From positions 290,865,292 through 290,907,668 of the forward strand of contig JBOZIK010000001.1 of NCBI GenBank assembly GCA_051453625.1: a stretch of DNA of 42,377 nucleotides, in the 5' to 3' direction. Source of the stretch: Welwitschia mirabilis. Taxonomy: Eukaryota; Gnetophyta; Gnetopsida; Welwitschiales. The position numbers and the translations under genes are program-made. Shown here in pieces: positions 20,177 to 32,539 of the stretch. The first letter of the stretch is position 1, and each line of letters begins with the position of its first letter. Under the pieces are notes generated by a model that searched no databases, was not told the DNA's origin, and worked only from the letters and a program-made list of their open reading frames with translations.

Positions 20177-21640
20177 AACCATTTCACTAAACACCCCAAT
20201 TTTCCTCTCCTCCCATTCATTCATGAGTTCATAAGGCTTAATGAACCTAGTTGATGACCCCTAACAAATAAATCACTAATAAGTGATCATTTTTACATTA
20301 CAAGTTTTATTAGAATTTAAGTATACTTGTATTTTTCAAGAAAACATTATTCTTATTTTTGAGTTATCTTATTAATATTATCTTTACTTGAGGTTTGCAA
20401 TTTTAGAAAATAGGGATAAAAAGATGGAATTTATTTTCATAATATACTTTTATCTTCAAGCATTTTGTAGGGATAAGATATTTCTTAATTAAACTAATGA
20501 GCCAACGACACCTCCTGTGTGCATAAAAGATGATGAATAGGTGAACTAGAATTAAAAGAAAATATAATATTTCCTCTCTAAGAGCATAGTTTATTTTTTA
20601 TTATTTTATTAGGTTTAGTTAATGGCATCAAGGCTATCAATGCTTACTAGAATTAAAGCTCTAACAATCTACTTATGATATGGTTAACTATATCAAGGAT
20701 ATAAATCCTTACTAGAAATGTAGCACTGATTTCTTGAAGGAACAATATGATTAATTTTATTGGAAGATAATGTCATAACATTAGATTCTTAGTATGATCT
20801 AAATGCTTAAAATAAGGAATACATATGAGTTTATAAAGATAAAAATTAGAAAGAAAAGGTGAAAATTGGAGACTTTCTTGTTTTTTACTTTCCTTAACAT
20901 TTGTACTTGAAAATGTATATACTAATTTTTTAATTTTTTACAAGTTTACTTAATGAATATCTTACTTGCTTGATACTTTAATTCATTAAAATAAAAAATC
21001 AAATCTATAAAAATTTTAATAAAGAGATCATTAACCTCTGTATTTTATCATTTCTATACATAAGTTTTAGGGTTGAATTTGATTTTTATTTTTACACCCA
21101 TTTGCATCACTAATTTCACCATCTTGTTTAATGAGAAAGTATGCCTAAAAATATAGTTGTGTTTATTGTGAAATGATCCTTTAATCCATGACTTAATCCA
21201 TGACTAATGGATTCACTCCATTGATGAAATTAGAGATTCCTATGGTTATGATTTTACCTTACTTCTATAAAAATCTGAAACCCCTTACATGAATTCACTA
21301 TTCTTGCTTGTGTAAAACTTCCTTTCTTGCTATCTTTCAATTCTTAGCTAAGCCTTATGTGATTCTTTCATAAATAGATATTGTCTCTTGCCTCCACTAG
21401 TATTGCCATCAATTCTTCTAAGACTATCTCCATACTTTTGTCATGACCTCTTTTTGCATTATCTAGTTTATTACACCATAAGGTAAGTTTGTTCCATTTA
21501 TTTTTTAGTCCATCTTTCATTATCTTTCTCACAATTTTCATTTCTAGTTTATCTTTCCCCTAACATTGAATTCTTTTACTTTCTCCCTTTTCCTCTTTAT
21601 AATTCTTCTTCCTCTTTTTTGTTTTATTGCTAATTTTTTA
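20177..21640 (+). other. Post-pol spacer of BC
   Basis: Non-coding tail that aligns with 150-1575 of element A: CCTAGTTG, ATAAGTGATCAT/ATAAGTGATATT, CACCTCCTGTGTGCAT, CAA(C/G)...ATCAAGGCTAT, and ATTCACCATCTTG/ATTTTTACCATTG blocks in the same order. No protein domain is readable. It marks the right border of the pol deletion at about 20225. Confidence 0.5.
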
Positions 21641-21649
21641 GGAATCATA

Positions 21650-22590
21650 AGTGGTAGATAAGGGGCATTCATAGAATAAGGAATATTTGGTTTATTTTTG
21701 AACATGTACACTCTATTCTACTTGGTTAAGATAGAAACTATAGGTTAGAACTACTTGTTAAAAAGATACCAATGCATTTTACTACCCTAAACAAGTGCAT
21801 GAATTCTAGAAAAATTCTTCATTCGATGATTAGAACCTTTGGGTAATCCATTCTCATATACAATGCACTTTGTTTTCAATTTTTATTTTTTGTTTTTGAG
21901 GTTGTTTTAAGAGTAGATCATTTTTGTACTTATCCAAATTAAAACTCTAGAATAATGCTTTCAGGATTTAGATTTAGAATATGCACTCAACAGAGAAGGA
22001 GCCTTACCTTATAAAAACTCTTGCATAAAAACCAATTTAGTTTATTTCATTCTATTATTTGTAATGTCTTATCTACATCTCATATCATGGATGCCTATGA
22101 CAACCACCTAGATCTTATTAGAATTATCTAAGAAAATTAATCTTTTGACATTACCAAATTTCCATCTAAAATTGTCATCCATCATATATGACATAAAAAG
22201 TAACCTTCCATTACCCTGTCTTATTTTCAATGTAATGCATGATAACTTGTATCAAACCTTAGATTATGAGGGTTGGGATAGAGCCTACATTAAAACCATC
22301 ACTTCATAAAAAATAAATCAAGTCCTAAAGTGCATGAATATAGATTGGATCTTAGGGACATAGTATAAACAACAATAATAATAGCAGCAGCCAAAATAAG
22401 AAGAAGAAATTATACATGATCCCTTTTCTCTTCACACTATTCCTTCTTATGTTAATATCTATGTACCTCAAAAAACGTATTATAAGAGATAAAAAGCCTG
22501 TTGGAAATACTTCTCATCCTCCTCCTCCTTCTCCTTTCCCTTGTCCTCCACATTCTCCCTCTTTCTCTTTTAGTGCGACATTCTAATGTA
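21650..22590 (+). pseudogene. Decayed 3' ORF of BC (env-like position)
   Basis: Begins ISGR-stop-GAFIE-stop-GIFGLFLNMY and continues YLVKIETIG-stop-NYLL, DLDLEYALNREGALPY at about 21967, AYDNHLDLIRII near 22095, WDRAYIKT near 22275, and a Ser/Pro-rich patch near 22510. Each block has a counterpart in element A in the same order. The frame is broken repeatedly. No domain of known function was recognised; env-like refers to the location after pol only. The patch LDLEYALNREG superficially resembles copia gag, but its position in three Athila tails speaks against that. Confidence 0.5.
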
Positions 22591-22830
22591 AAAGAATGAA
22601 ATCAATGAAAAATTGAAAATAATAGTTTTTGGTAGATGGTCATTTAGTTAACAATGCACTATTGCCTGATGCATGATAGTTTAAATTCTATATTACATTA
22701 TTTCTCTGCTTTATATTTCTAATAACTACACATGTAATGAAATATCTTTGTTTTTTAGTATCCATGTATCCTCAAAAATTCTATTAAAATTTTCTATGTT
22801 TTTTTAACTTTAAGGACAAAGTTCAACTTT

Positions 22831-22843
22831 GGTTGGGGGTATG
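22831..22843 (+). other. G-tract GGTTGGGGGTATG of BC
   Basis: Preceded by TAAGGACAAAGTTCAACTTT, the counterpart of 2829-2842 in A. Typical of the 3' end of Athila/Tat internal regions. A second short G-tract (TTTTGGGGATG, 23024-23034) touches the LTR and is the better candidate for the primer of plus-strand synthesis. Confidence 0.45.
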
Positions 22844-23034
22844 AAAGCTCTATTTTTCAAAAAAAAGAAAGAAAAACAATCTAATTTTGATGCCTTATTT
22901 TTCATAAAAATTGATCAAAACTTTTGAAAAGATGTATCATTCTTACATACTTGAATTTTTCTTTAGAATCCATGTTAAATAATTCTTTGTCATGATTTTT
23001 GCTAAGAGTTTAATCAAATTCTATTTTGGGGATG

Positions 23035-24141
23035 TGACAACATGTAAATATTAACATTCAAACCAAGTGTGTCAAACCAATTTAGCTTAGGATAAGATAT
23101 TAAATTAACTATTTTATCATAAAATTATGTCTTTGACCATTTTTAATATAATTTATGAACTTATGCACTTCCCCATAATGATTTTAGGTAAAATGCTACA
23201 TTCTGAAGTACATGCCAATGGTGTTGCCATCCAGATCATCAAGGCCATTAGTCCTTTAGGATAAAATAATAAAAATGTTACATCCTAAAGTTATCTTAGG
23301 AAAGGAATCAATTTCTAGTTATGAGATCAAGGAATTACAACACCAAAATTCGACAAATTACATAACTATAAAAGTTTCAAATTCCCAATTATAAAATTGT
23401 AAATTAAAATCCTAATAAGAAATCCTAATCCTATTTCTACCTATAAAAAATGGTTAGTAACTTCATTTGTAATGATCTCTAGGTGGCATATTCGTTGAAT
23501 TCTTAGAGCATAAATCATCACATCTTTCTAAGATCTTCCTTTGGGAGTACTAGTCTAGGTTTTTTTCTTTAATTTAATGTAATTCCTATTCTTTTATAAA
23601 ATATAAGTAGACATCATCCTTGATTTTAAGATGCAATTAAAATTATACTTCTAATGCTTGAATGATTCCCCATATTTATTAAGTACTTTCATTCTAAGAG
23701 AATTTTTTTAGTTTATTTATTAGTTATAATCATCTTATTTGATGGTTTTTAGACATTTCATTTCTAATTTCCATGCCTTCATTAGGCTATGAAGGATCAA
23801 AGTAACGATGAGATTTACTATTACTCATGGTAAATGAAATTATGTCACCATGATTCGAGATATCATGACTTGACAAACTTTAATATTTATTTAGGAATTT
23901 GTAATATATTATTAAAGTGAAGAATTTGTTATTGGATGATTCAAGTTTATCCTTTGAAGTTAGTTCATTTTCATACTCTTACCATTAATTTTAGTCTGTT
24001 TTAAACCCTTTGCAAGTTAGAGAACTTTGTGTCATCACTATTTAGTTTTCTATCTTAATTTATCCTTATGGAAAGAATGACACCGAGACTCACTACAATG
24101 TGAATTTTGGTTAAACTATTTGTAAAAGTAGGATATGAATA
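23035..24141 (+). repeat. 3' LTR of element BC
   Basis: Begins TGACAACATG and ends TATGAATA (CA mutated to TA). It aligns with the 5' LTR throughout, including the TATA-like CTATAAAAAATGG (23441), GATTTTAAGATGCAATTAA, GGCTATGAAGGATCAAAGTAAC and GAATGACACCGAGACTCACTAC. It is about 75 bp shorter than the 5' LTR. Followed at once by the ATTAT duplication. Confidence 0.85.
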
Positions 24142-24146
24142 ATTAT
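24142..24146. repeat. Target-site duplication ATTAT, right
   Basis: Partner of 15352-15356; see there. Confidence 0.75.
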
Positions 24147-25030
24147 CATATTGAAAAACTTCATACAAAGCCATTAGCAAGTTTAATATAAGAAAAAGGG
24201 TGTTATATATTAAAGTTATTACAAAATGATTTTATGTAACTTATTTAAACCATATGAATTAAATAGACAAGGATAATTCTTTTACTTTTATTAATGACAT
24301 TAAATTAGCTTCTTAAATATAAAATTAAGAAACCTTTAGAAAATTCAAGTCATGTTTAAAAGGAAAAATATTTAATAATAAAATCATTTGATAGGTTTTA
24401 TCTATCTTTATAACATGGGAGTAAGAAAAATTATTGTTGCATATTACTAAACTAAAATGCAGTGGCAAAAAGAAAGAATATATCTATAATAAAAATAATA
24501 ACATAGTTCAATTCATAATCTATAACTAGTTAGTAGTTTGTCAATAATGTAGTAACAACCTCCATATATTTTTAAAATAGATGATAATCTAAAATATTGG
24601 TGGATTTCCCATAAAATTAGTTTTGTAAGGAGAGGTCTAAAAACCAAGGATATTTACATTACTAATGATGTTTGGTAATAATATTTCTCTTACTTTGTCA
24701 CTAAGTTAGTCAAGTTGAAACTATACTTTGTAAAAAATCATCAACATAAATATAGAGGAAGATACTTATAACTCTATAGTGAAGATTTATTATTTATGAT
24801 AAAATAAAAATTAGATATATTCCATTAAGATTGACGAAGTGGAGAATTAGCATTAAATTATTACATTAATTATATCAAAAATGCATTGGAAACCTATAAA
24901 CTTGCATGCTCAAAGAATATGTATCAAATACCAATTGAAAATAGACTATGAATACAAAAATGAATTATTTGGATATGAGTATATGTATTATAATGAATAA
25001 GAAGAGAAAAATATTGAAAAGACATTGATT
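24147..25030. other. A+T-rich DNA between BC and copia remnant F
   Basis: No motif could be read. It should hold the upstream pol of remnant F if that was ever present, but no copia integrase signature was visible in either strand. Confidence 0.3.
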
Positions 25031-26010
25031 TTTAGAATAAAACTAATGTGTGATGGGTTTATAGATAAGTAAAAGGATAGAATTGTAGCGAAAAGATATT
25101 TTTATAAATAAGAAATAGATTACTATAAAGGATTATTTTACAATAATACTTCATACTATAAGAGTCATTATATTTCTTATTATTCTAAATAAGTGAAATC
25201 TCTATCAGATATATTCTAAGAAACTAGTATTAAATGTTAAATTGAAAAAGGAACTATGAATGGAACTAACAAATCCTTTAATTTAAAATTAATGTATAGG
25301 TTTAAGAAACATGTTTGGGGTATTAAAAAACTCCTTTGACATACTAAAATTGCTATAGATGTTTTAATAATACAATTTATTAGATCAAAGTAGAAACAAC
25401 CTTTAATGGAAAAAAGTAGTCAAGTTATTGTACTTTTTATTTTTATTAATGTTATAATCATCATTTAGGAGATTCTAGACAAGATAAAGTGGATAAAGAA
25501 ACAAATAGCAAATTAGAATGTTAAGACTAGTGACTAGTATTACTTGATTATTGATTACACAATAAAAGAAGAAAATTATACCTTACAATGATTAATACAA
25601 GAAAAAATTACTATAAGAGCTTAAAATTGATAATGATAACCTTAGACTTGGACTTTATCCATTCTATAAACAAGCCTTCATCTAAGAATTTTTCTCATAT
25701 CAATTCTGTTTTACAAACACGATTAATTAATAAATTAATCTATGAAACCAATATAAGATCTAATTCTACTTATCAATTTAAAATGTATAACTAATGATAC
25801 TTTTAAGCTAATAACGTAAGCTAAATAAATTTATATTTTAACTTGTTAAGATAAGTATTTTATTATTAGGTATGCTAATGTTAGTTAGAACCAAAGACTA
25901 GATACCACGAAACTGATATTAGTATTTATGGCCTAGTATATGGTTATTTGAAATCTCATGAGAATCATTAAGTCTAAAACTTCAATGTTGATGGCTAATA
26001 AGGCGTAAAT
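25031..26010 (+). pseudogene. Ty1/copia reverse transcriptase-RNase H remnant F
   Basis: Reverse transcriptase of a copia element, + strand. Readable in order: FRIKLMCDGFIDK-stop-KDRIVAKRYF at 25031 (family KLN.DGSIDRYKARLVAKGF), EIDYYKGLF (family GIDYHETF), SQVIVLFIFINVIIII at 25421-25465 (family VTVLIVYVDDIIIT), RLINKLIYETNIRSNSTYQ at about 25710 (family RLVGKLIYLTNTRPDITYAV), and RYANVS-stop-NQRLDTTK at about 25867 (family GYADADWAG..DTRKSTSG), the RNase H start. The catalytic YVDD box is FINV (25442-25453), so both Asp are lost. The frame 25588-25794 is a piece of this remnant. No copia LTR was recognised beside it. Confidence 0.75.
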
Positions 26011-29000
26011 AAGAGTATAAAGGTAAAATGATGCTTAAGATTTTTAAAAAAATAGAAAAATCATTCTAAAAAAATTTTAAATATAATTTTAGAAAAAAAT
26101 AAAAATGTTAAAAATTATACTATGTACATTAGTTGGAGGATGATATTAAGAATAAAATAAGACAAAAATGAGAAAAAGATGTTAATTACTATATTATGCA
26201 TGCATGGTATCATAAAGAATTAGTTTGTAAGAGTTTTGGGGAAAAAAATATTGGAATAAGGAGAATATAAACATAAATAAATAAATAAAAATATCTAAAA
26301 TCTTTTTTCTCTATATGAGTTTAAACATGAAACAACCAATATTTGTTTATAGTTGACACATAAATTAAAATATTAAATTGTTAACCATTTTCTTCCACAT
26401 GTAGTAGCACTTAGAGATCATAGTTATAAATATCTAAATGGTATAGTTAATATGTAAGTTCCTTAAAGATGTTTAAAAAGATATGTTGTATAAAATTTGC
26501 ATTTTCTTAAGGTCAAAGGGTGATAGTGAGAGGAATTCAGAAGAAATCAACTTTAAAATGCAAACAATTTTTCAATTAAAGATATACAAAATTGTTACTT
26601 TCATGATTCTTAATAAATTAAAAATTATTTTAATACTTGTTTAATACTATCATTAGTTTGAAAACTATTTTTTGATTAAGATTCTTCTATTGTTTTCAAA
26701 GATGATTAAAGGTATTAAAGTCTATAAATTATAAGATTAGATGAAAAAATAAGATAAAGTTGGAAAAAATAATTTACAGAAAATGTATTAGAAGATGAAG
26801 TTGTGACAAAAAATAGGAATGAAAGATCATATTAAAGGTTTTTGAAATTATTAAATAAAGAGATATTTATAAAGTATTTAAAATAATGAAGCATTTTTGT
26901 TATGATGTTCACATTGATCATATAAAACTATTAATATAAATATTGTAGATATCTATTAAAAAGATACTTCATATAAAAAATGAAGTTGAATATAAATAAA
27001 GGAGTCATGAATAAATCTAGAATTTAGTCATTAGTATAAGGTTAATTATTAATATTCTACATGGTTTTAAGAATACAGGTCCTTCATTTAAGAGATTATG
27101 GATTTAAATCTTGGGATTTTCAACTTATTACATTTTAAAGTTTTAGATGTAAATCATTTTTTTAGGTGATCATGGTGGCTAGAGAGGTAGGTATGATTTT
27201 TAAAAGTTTCAAGTTTTGCATTCTTCCCTATGTAGTTTTAAGAATTATAGAATGTAGAAGAATTTCAATCCTTTGAACTTCAACTTTGTATTAAAATTAT
27301 AAACATAAGTTCAAAATAAATATTTAATCTTTTCAATCATGATTTTTTAAGAAGAACATATAAAAGTGTAATAAATTTTAATACTAAAAGGATGTATTTG
27401 ATAATATTCATATAGTTGATTAACCTAAGATCATAGTTTAAACTTTTTCATGTAACAATTTTTCTTTATTGCATTAGTAGTAGAATTGAGATAAAAGTAG
27501 ATTTCAAAAATCTAATCATGTAAAAAATTAAATATTTATAACTAAAATATATTTCCTAGATACATAATATTTTTTTTAAAAATTTTAAATGTTTATAGTT
27601 TTAATAATATAAAACTGTGAAGTTTTTAAAGATAATTTGATAAGATCAAATACTATGGCTACAAGGAATTGATTTTCTTAAATTTGAAAGAAATATGAGC
27701 TTTATGTTTATTAGAAAGAAAATTACTATCATTATTTACATAGGAATACATTTTATTAGTTGATGTTGAACAACCTTTTAAAAGACAAAAGATAAGCTTA
27801 GTACTATTAAAATAAAGAGAGAAATTGTAAGATAACAACCATAAAATTTGTTCATAAATGAAAGCATTAGTGATCACCTCAGATAAAGAATCAAATAAAA
27901 GAAGCTTAACATGTTAATAAAATGCTTGACAAAGTTTCACTTTATCAAGAAAATCTAAGAGGTATGTTTAATAATTCTATCACATGCTTATGAAAAGTTA
28001 ATCTTTAAGATAAAGGGAACATTATCTAACTTGAAATACTATTAAAGAGTTTTAACAATTATTTAAGAATTATGTAAACCTAATATTAATAATCTTAAAA
28101 TAACATCCACCAAATGATTTTTTTTCCTTTTTCATGATGTTCAAATAGAAAATATTATATATTTAAAGCATTACTATTGTATTAAAAAATTTATTTGTAT
28201 CATTCATTTGCTTTTTTTAAAAGCAAATATTTTATTTTAATAGACATAGATACATTTTTTTATATCATATTAATGTTATGTATCCTTCCATTTTGGAGGT
28301 CATCATTTGAATTTTTGAATGCCTTACTTTAACTATCATGAGGCCTTAGATATAATTAAATTATTTTCTTAGGTAATTTTGATGGTTGTACCTCTCAAAT
28401 AGTTACTAAGAGCTTCAAGATTGATATCCTCCTACAAGACATATCAATTAGTCCAATGAAAACATGAAATAATTCAATACACATAATAAGTCATCTTACA
28501 TGTTCCCCTTGGTTTTATTTTAAATATAGGAACTATTTAAATAATATTAAATCATTATAGTAGATTTTCTTTTTTTTCCTTCTTTTTTTTAAAACTATGT
28601 TCCTGCACATTTGTCAAATATTAACTCTAAAGAAATGTAAAGTCATTACTAATAAGATATGAAAATTAACATTTGCAATATTTCATATGTACATTAAAAA
28701 CATGTTTTATTAATTATGCATGTTTATACTTAGAAAAACATATTTGAGTTGCTTTAGAGAAGATGAAATTAGAATGTCAGAATGGAGATTTTTAGTAAAC
28801 ATATACATCTTAAAATGCTTAGGTACAAGATGAAAAAGATATATGAGTGTCTTTAGAGAAGGTAAAATGGAAAATATCAAACTTGAGACTTTTAGTGACC
28901 ATTTGTTACTTTAGAGTACAACCAACATAATCATGCAAATAAATGATTTGACTAGGCCTAAGGCCTTATAGTGTACTAAATAGGACATTTAAAAGTTCAA

Positions 29001-29162
29001 ACCCATAACTTCTGACATGGAAAACTAGTGTCCGACCAACTAGATATTATCATGTTGGGTTGGACAAGACATTATAGAAAAGGTCTCATAAGAATTATTG
29101 ATAGACTTTGCATTAGTCCTAGATCCAAGTGGTTTTTCAATTCCAAGGTTATTTTACTATGT
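26011..29162. other. About 3.1 kb of A+T-rich DNA without recognisable features
   Basis: No domain, LTR or RNA gene could be read on either strand. There is a short perfect inverted repeat TTTGCTTTT/AAAAGCAAA near 28207. The frame 27659-27877 (- strand) has no family resemblance that I can see. It could be the diverged 3' part of copia element F or plain spacer. Confidence 0.35.
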
Positions 29163-29174
29163 NNNNNNNNNNNN
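29163..29174. other. Assembly gap (12 N)
   Basis: Run of N; true length unknown. Sequence on both sides may not be contiguous. Confidence 0.95.
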
Positions 29175-29689
29175 CAAAAAAGAAATTATTAAAATGCAAA
29201 GTCCTTAAAGGGAAGAGTTGTTGAAGTTCTTCTTTCCTCCCACTTTGAGATTTTTTTTCCTTTAACATAAGAATTTGGTTTATGATGAATGTAACATCCT
29301 TTTAACACTTTAAAAGGAATTTACAAATTATAAAATTTCCAACTAGTAACTAAAAAGTTATCCTAATCACTTTATAAGAAATATAAAAAATAAAGATAGA
29401 TAAAGATAACCAAAAAAACCATAAAAATAAAGATAAATTTAGAATAATATTTAAATATATAAAAGAAATTGTAAAGCGTCTTTATTACCCATGTTAAAAT
29501 GCCTACATATGTCAATATGATAACATCCATAACTTTCTAATATTTGCAATATGCAATGGCTTAATGAAGATACATTCATCTTATTCTACATCAACATATG
29601 TGTTTAGGCACTGCCTCCTAATCCTATGATTTTAACACTTTTAAATGAATAATACTGTAGTTAAATGATATCTGCAACATTGATAGAGT

Positions 29690-29830
29690 TCTCTTCTCAA
29701 TGCAATGATCCTAAGTAAGAGTAGCTTACTTGCCTCCCATGCTACAATAATCAATGGCCATAGCCTCCATTTCCTAAGCTGAGTCTCAGCCTCATACCAT
29801 AGCTGTGAGTTGGGTTGTATCTAACTGAAT
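29690..29830 (-). pseudogene. Possible copia RNase H scrap
   Basis: On the - strand DSA-stop-EMEAMAIDYC resembles the SSAEAEYRAMA...C end of the copia RNase H domain, and the DNA GCTGAG...GAGGCTATGGCC resembles the usual codons. Only this one block is readable, with stops around it, so this is a tentative call; a chance match is possible. Confidence 0.3.
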
Positions 29831-30089
29831 TACATGGTTCCTTCAAACAATTAGAATCCTAAATATCATACAAAAGACAACCTAAGAGAAAACACAAAAA
29901 TAGCCTTGAAAACTCACATGAAACTAAATCTAGGTAGAAGATTGTAAAGATGCTGAATTTATATTTACACCATTTAAACCTTATCTAAAGGGAGAGGAGT
30001 TACGGATTAAATCATTTAATAATATGGAAGGCTTAAAAGTTGGATCTTCCTATTATCAAGTACATAGAAAACATGGTTTCTAGTCTTGA

Positions 30090-30560
30090 GTGACACCACA
30101 ATAATAAGAACTAGTGGGATGATTGGCTTTGGCCTATTGGTAATCATTTTACTAAGCTATCTCTTTCTAAAGCTTGAACATGATTTTAGGACTTCAACAG
30201 TCTCATTAAAAAGCTAAAATCTAAATGGCATCTTGATTGGATGGCAGATCAATGGATAAGATTTTTCAAAGAAGTTTAAAAATTTAAAGCACATCCTAAA
30301 AATAAAATCTTCTTTTTGTATCTTATTCATCAAGGCCTTCCTATTGGACATTATCTTCAACTTGTGGGAGTTGCTTATCCTTTATGCCCTATATGTCAAG
30401 CTCCTAAAACCTTCTATCATATTTTTTAGGATTACCTCCTTGCTTGACAAGTTTGGGATTTGATTACAGATATTGGTGAACTAAGCACTTAGCTTCAATA
30501 TCCTACTTCCACTTTTTTACATTGTTGTTGAATGCACTCACTTTATTTGGAAAACTTTAT
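30090..30560 (+). pseudogene. LINE (non-LTR) zinc-binding reverse-transcriptase tail, zf-RVT
   Basis: Matches the zinc-binding region that follows the RT in plant L1-type elements. Readable in order: WDDWLWPIGNHF at about 30115 (family FWHDNWLPLGPL), SLSKA, WMADQWIRFFKEV, then AHPKNKIFFLYLIHQGLPIG (family FLWLLLHNRLPT), then CPICQAPKTFYHIF at 30385-30426 (family CPLCQAP.E...HLFF), then a stop, DYLLA-stop-QVWD (family CPVARQVW). The CxxC pair and His are kept; the Cys after HIF is changed to Tyr. Stops prevent translation. No poly(A) tail or target duplication was identified, and the RT proper is not visible upstream. Confidence 0.72.
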
Positions 30561-31341
30561 GCAATGCTTATTTTAATAAGAATTCTCTTTAAGACTCCAT
30601 CCTACACATCCAATTCTTAATCTGAGCAGCAATTCTCCTTCAATATAAAGATCCCAATCTTCATAAAGATTATAAATTTATAAAGATTCACTACAATAGG
30701 CTCATCTAAAACGCTTAGTGCTCTCTAGCTCCTAGTAATTGTCTGTTTAATGTTCTAGTAATTGTCCTGGGGGGTGAAGTTACTTTCCATCCTTCTTTGG
30801 GATCTGCTAAGGTGTATTATTTTGTCAAGCTCTTCTCCACCTTAATAACTTTCCCTTCCCCTTTCCCATTTAATAACAATTGAAGAAATATTTTCTCTCA
30901 TTCTCATTTATTTAGAGTTAGGAAACCATAGGTTGTCAAATTCAAATCCTTAACCATAGCATTTTTAATAAGTAGCAAAGGAATATGCTAGCATATAGCT
31001 ATGGCTGGGACAAGAATAAATGTTACTCCACAAGGAGTAGCATTAGTGGAATATCTAAGGAATGTGTAAAAATTGCAACACTCTAGCATTAATTCTAGGG
31101 ATTAATTAGTTTAATAACAATAATTAAACAGAGATAGAAGAAGAAGAGGATGTTGTGCTTTTACCATTATCTTCATGTTAGGCTATGCAACAAATAAATT
31201 TTAAGTCTCCAAAGTTCTTTTCTTTAATAAATTTACAGGGTATTTAATTAATTAAAATGATTTTGGATCTCTGATATAAACATTCAGTTTTAGATAACAT
31301 AAGTAACTAATACTTATGAAGAATGAGCCACTTCAAAGTTC
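30561..31341. other. Downstream of the LINE remnant; no clear gene
   Basis: Unusually G-rich for this window around 30765 (a CCTGGGGGGTGAAG block), possibly still LINE-derived. The frame there (VLGGEVTFHPSLG) is suggestive but matches nothing that I can name. Confidence 0.3.
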
Positions 31342-31374
<33 letters not shown>

Positions 31375-31375
31375 T
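31342..31375. repeat. (TA)n microsatellite
   Basis: TATATATATATATATATATA, then GTATATATATATA, interrupted once by G and ending in TTTA. Confidence 0.95.
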
Positions 31376-31467
31376 TAATAAATCTACATGTTTATCAATT
31401 TGAATATGATTAAATAACTTATTTTTGAAAAAAGAAATATTTTTCTTTTAATGTTCCAGAAGTAGTA

Positions 31468-32538
31468 TTTAGTAAGAACTGCAACTGCAGATTCTGCATA
31501 TAGTAAAACATTCAAAGCTTATTTAGAAAATGTTTCTAGTTTCTTCATAGATTATTAAAAGTTTTTGATAATAAAGTGGTTTTTTCTAGTACTTCTTTGA
31601 TTGTTTGAAATTTTAATGGTGAGAGTAATGGTTATTTTGATGTCATGGAATAATTACTTAATTAGTAATCTTGCATGAATGGCAGTCATCTTATGTTGGG
31701 AACTAACTAGTGATTTAGCTTTTAATGGATTTTAAGAAATGTAAAAAAAACACTTTTTAACTCTNNNNNNNNNNTTGAAGTGCCCAATGAGGATTAGTTA
31801 GGGACAATGAAGCTTAAAAAAGGGTAAACTCTATTGATAATATCATTTCATCAAGTTTGTTTTCCATAAAAAGGAGCATGTCTTTCTTGGAGGCAATTCT
31901 TGTCAGTTGCAATAGTTAAAAGTTATGCAACATACAATGGATACATATGAAAAAAGTACATACAAACTAAATATCATTTTAAAGATTTAAAAACTTTAGA
32001 AATTCAAGTAAAACATAAAGATAATTTTCTTTATAAACTCAAGTCAACCGTCACAAGTAACCTATCTTGTGAAAGAAAATAGACTTTATACATTGCTAAA
32101 TAAAGTGCAAGATAGAATTTGTACAGCCTCTATAGAACTTGATACAGATCTTTAATTTTACACGACTGGTTTCTAACTTTGCATCTAATTTGAAATTTTA
32201 TATGTAATTATTCCTATTATATTTTTCAACTTATTCTAGGGGTATCCACATGTTACATACATCTAATTATTCATGTAATTTTAAATTGTAATAATTTATT
32301 TTCACTCTCTACGAAAACACATCATGCATTAAACCCTCACTTACATTGATGAAGGTACCAGACACTTGCTACGTTAAGACTACACAATTGAGTCTTCTCT
32401 TCATTAAGCCAAATTCAAAAATTACATTCGTCTTAGGAGATTCAACTAAACCTTTTGAACATAATTATCTTTTAATATTTATTCCTTTTTTGTCTGCTGA
32501 GCATATCATTTTTAGTAAGAATTGTAGTTGTGCTATTT
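31468..32538 (+). repeat. Pair of short similar blocks, exon-like
   Basis: ATTTAGTAAGAACTGCAACTGC at 31468 and TTTTAGTAAGAATTGTAGTTGT at 32511 differ mainly by C/T changes. Translated they give FSKNCNCRF and FSKNCSCAI. This may be a dispersed duplication or two relics of one Cys-containing coding motif. A run of N lies between them. I cannot name the family. Confidence 0.3.
31765..31774. other. Assembly gap (10 N)
   Basis: Run of N; true length unknown. Confidence 0.95.
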
Positions 32539-32539
32539 G

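Larger units (their letters stand above)
15357..24141 (+). mobile_element. Athila-type element BC, RT/integrase-deleted
   Basis: A full LTR-to-LTR unit of 8785 bp bounded by ATTAT duplications. Order: 5' LTR, tRNA-Asp-type primer-binding site, leader, gag, linker, protease, an open stretch to 20176, non-pol tail with 3' ORF, G-tract, 3' LTR. No RT, RNase H or integrase motif was found between the protease linker and the tail, so it would depend on enzymes of a related element. The two LTRs have clearly diverged from each other (many substitutions and a 75-bp length difference), pointing to an old insertion. Confidence 0.82.

Noticed and set aside
21958-22010. LDLEYALNREG as a copia gag motif
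   Set aside because: The same motif occurs in the 3' ORF of three Athila-type copies at the same relative position, so it belongs to that ORF.
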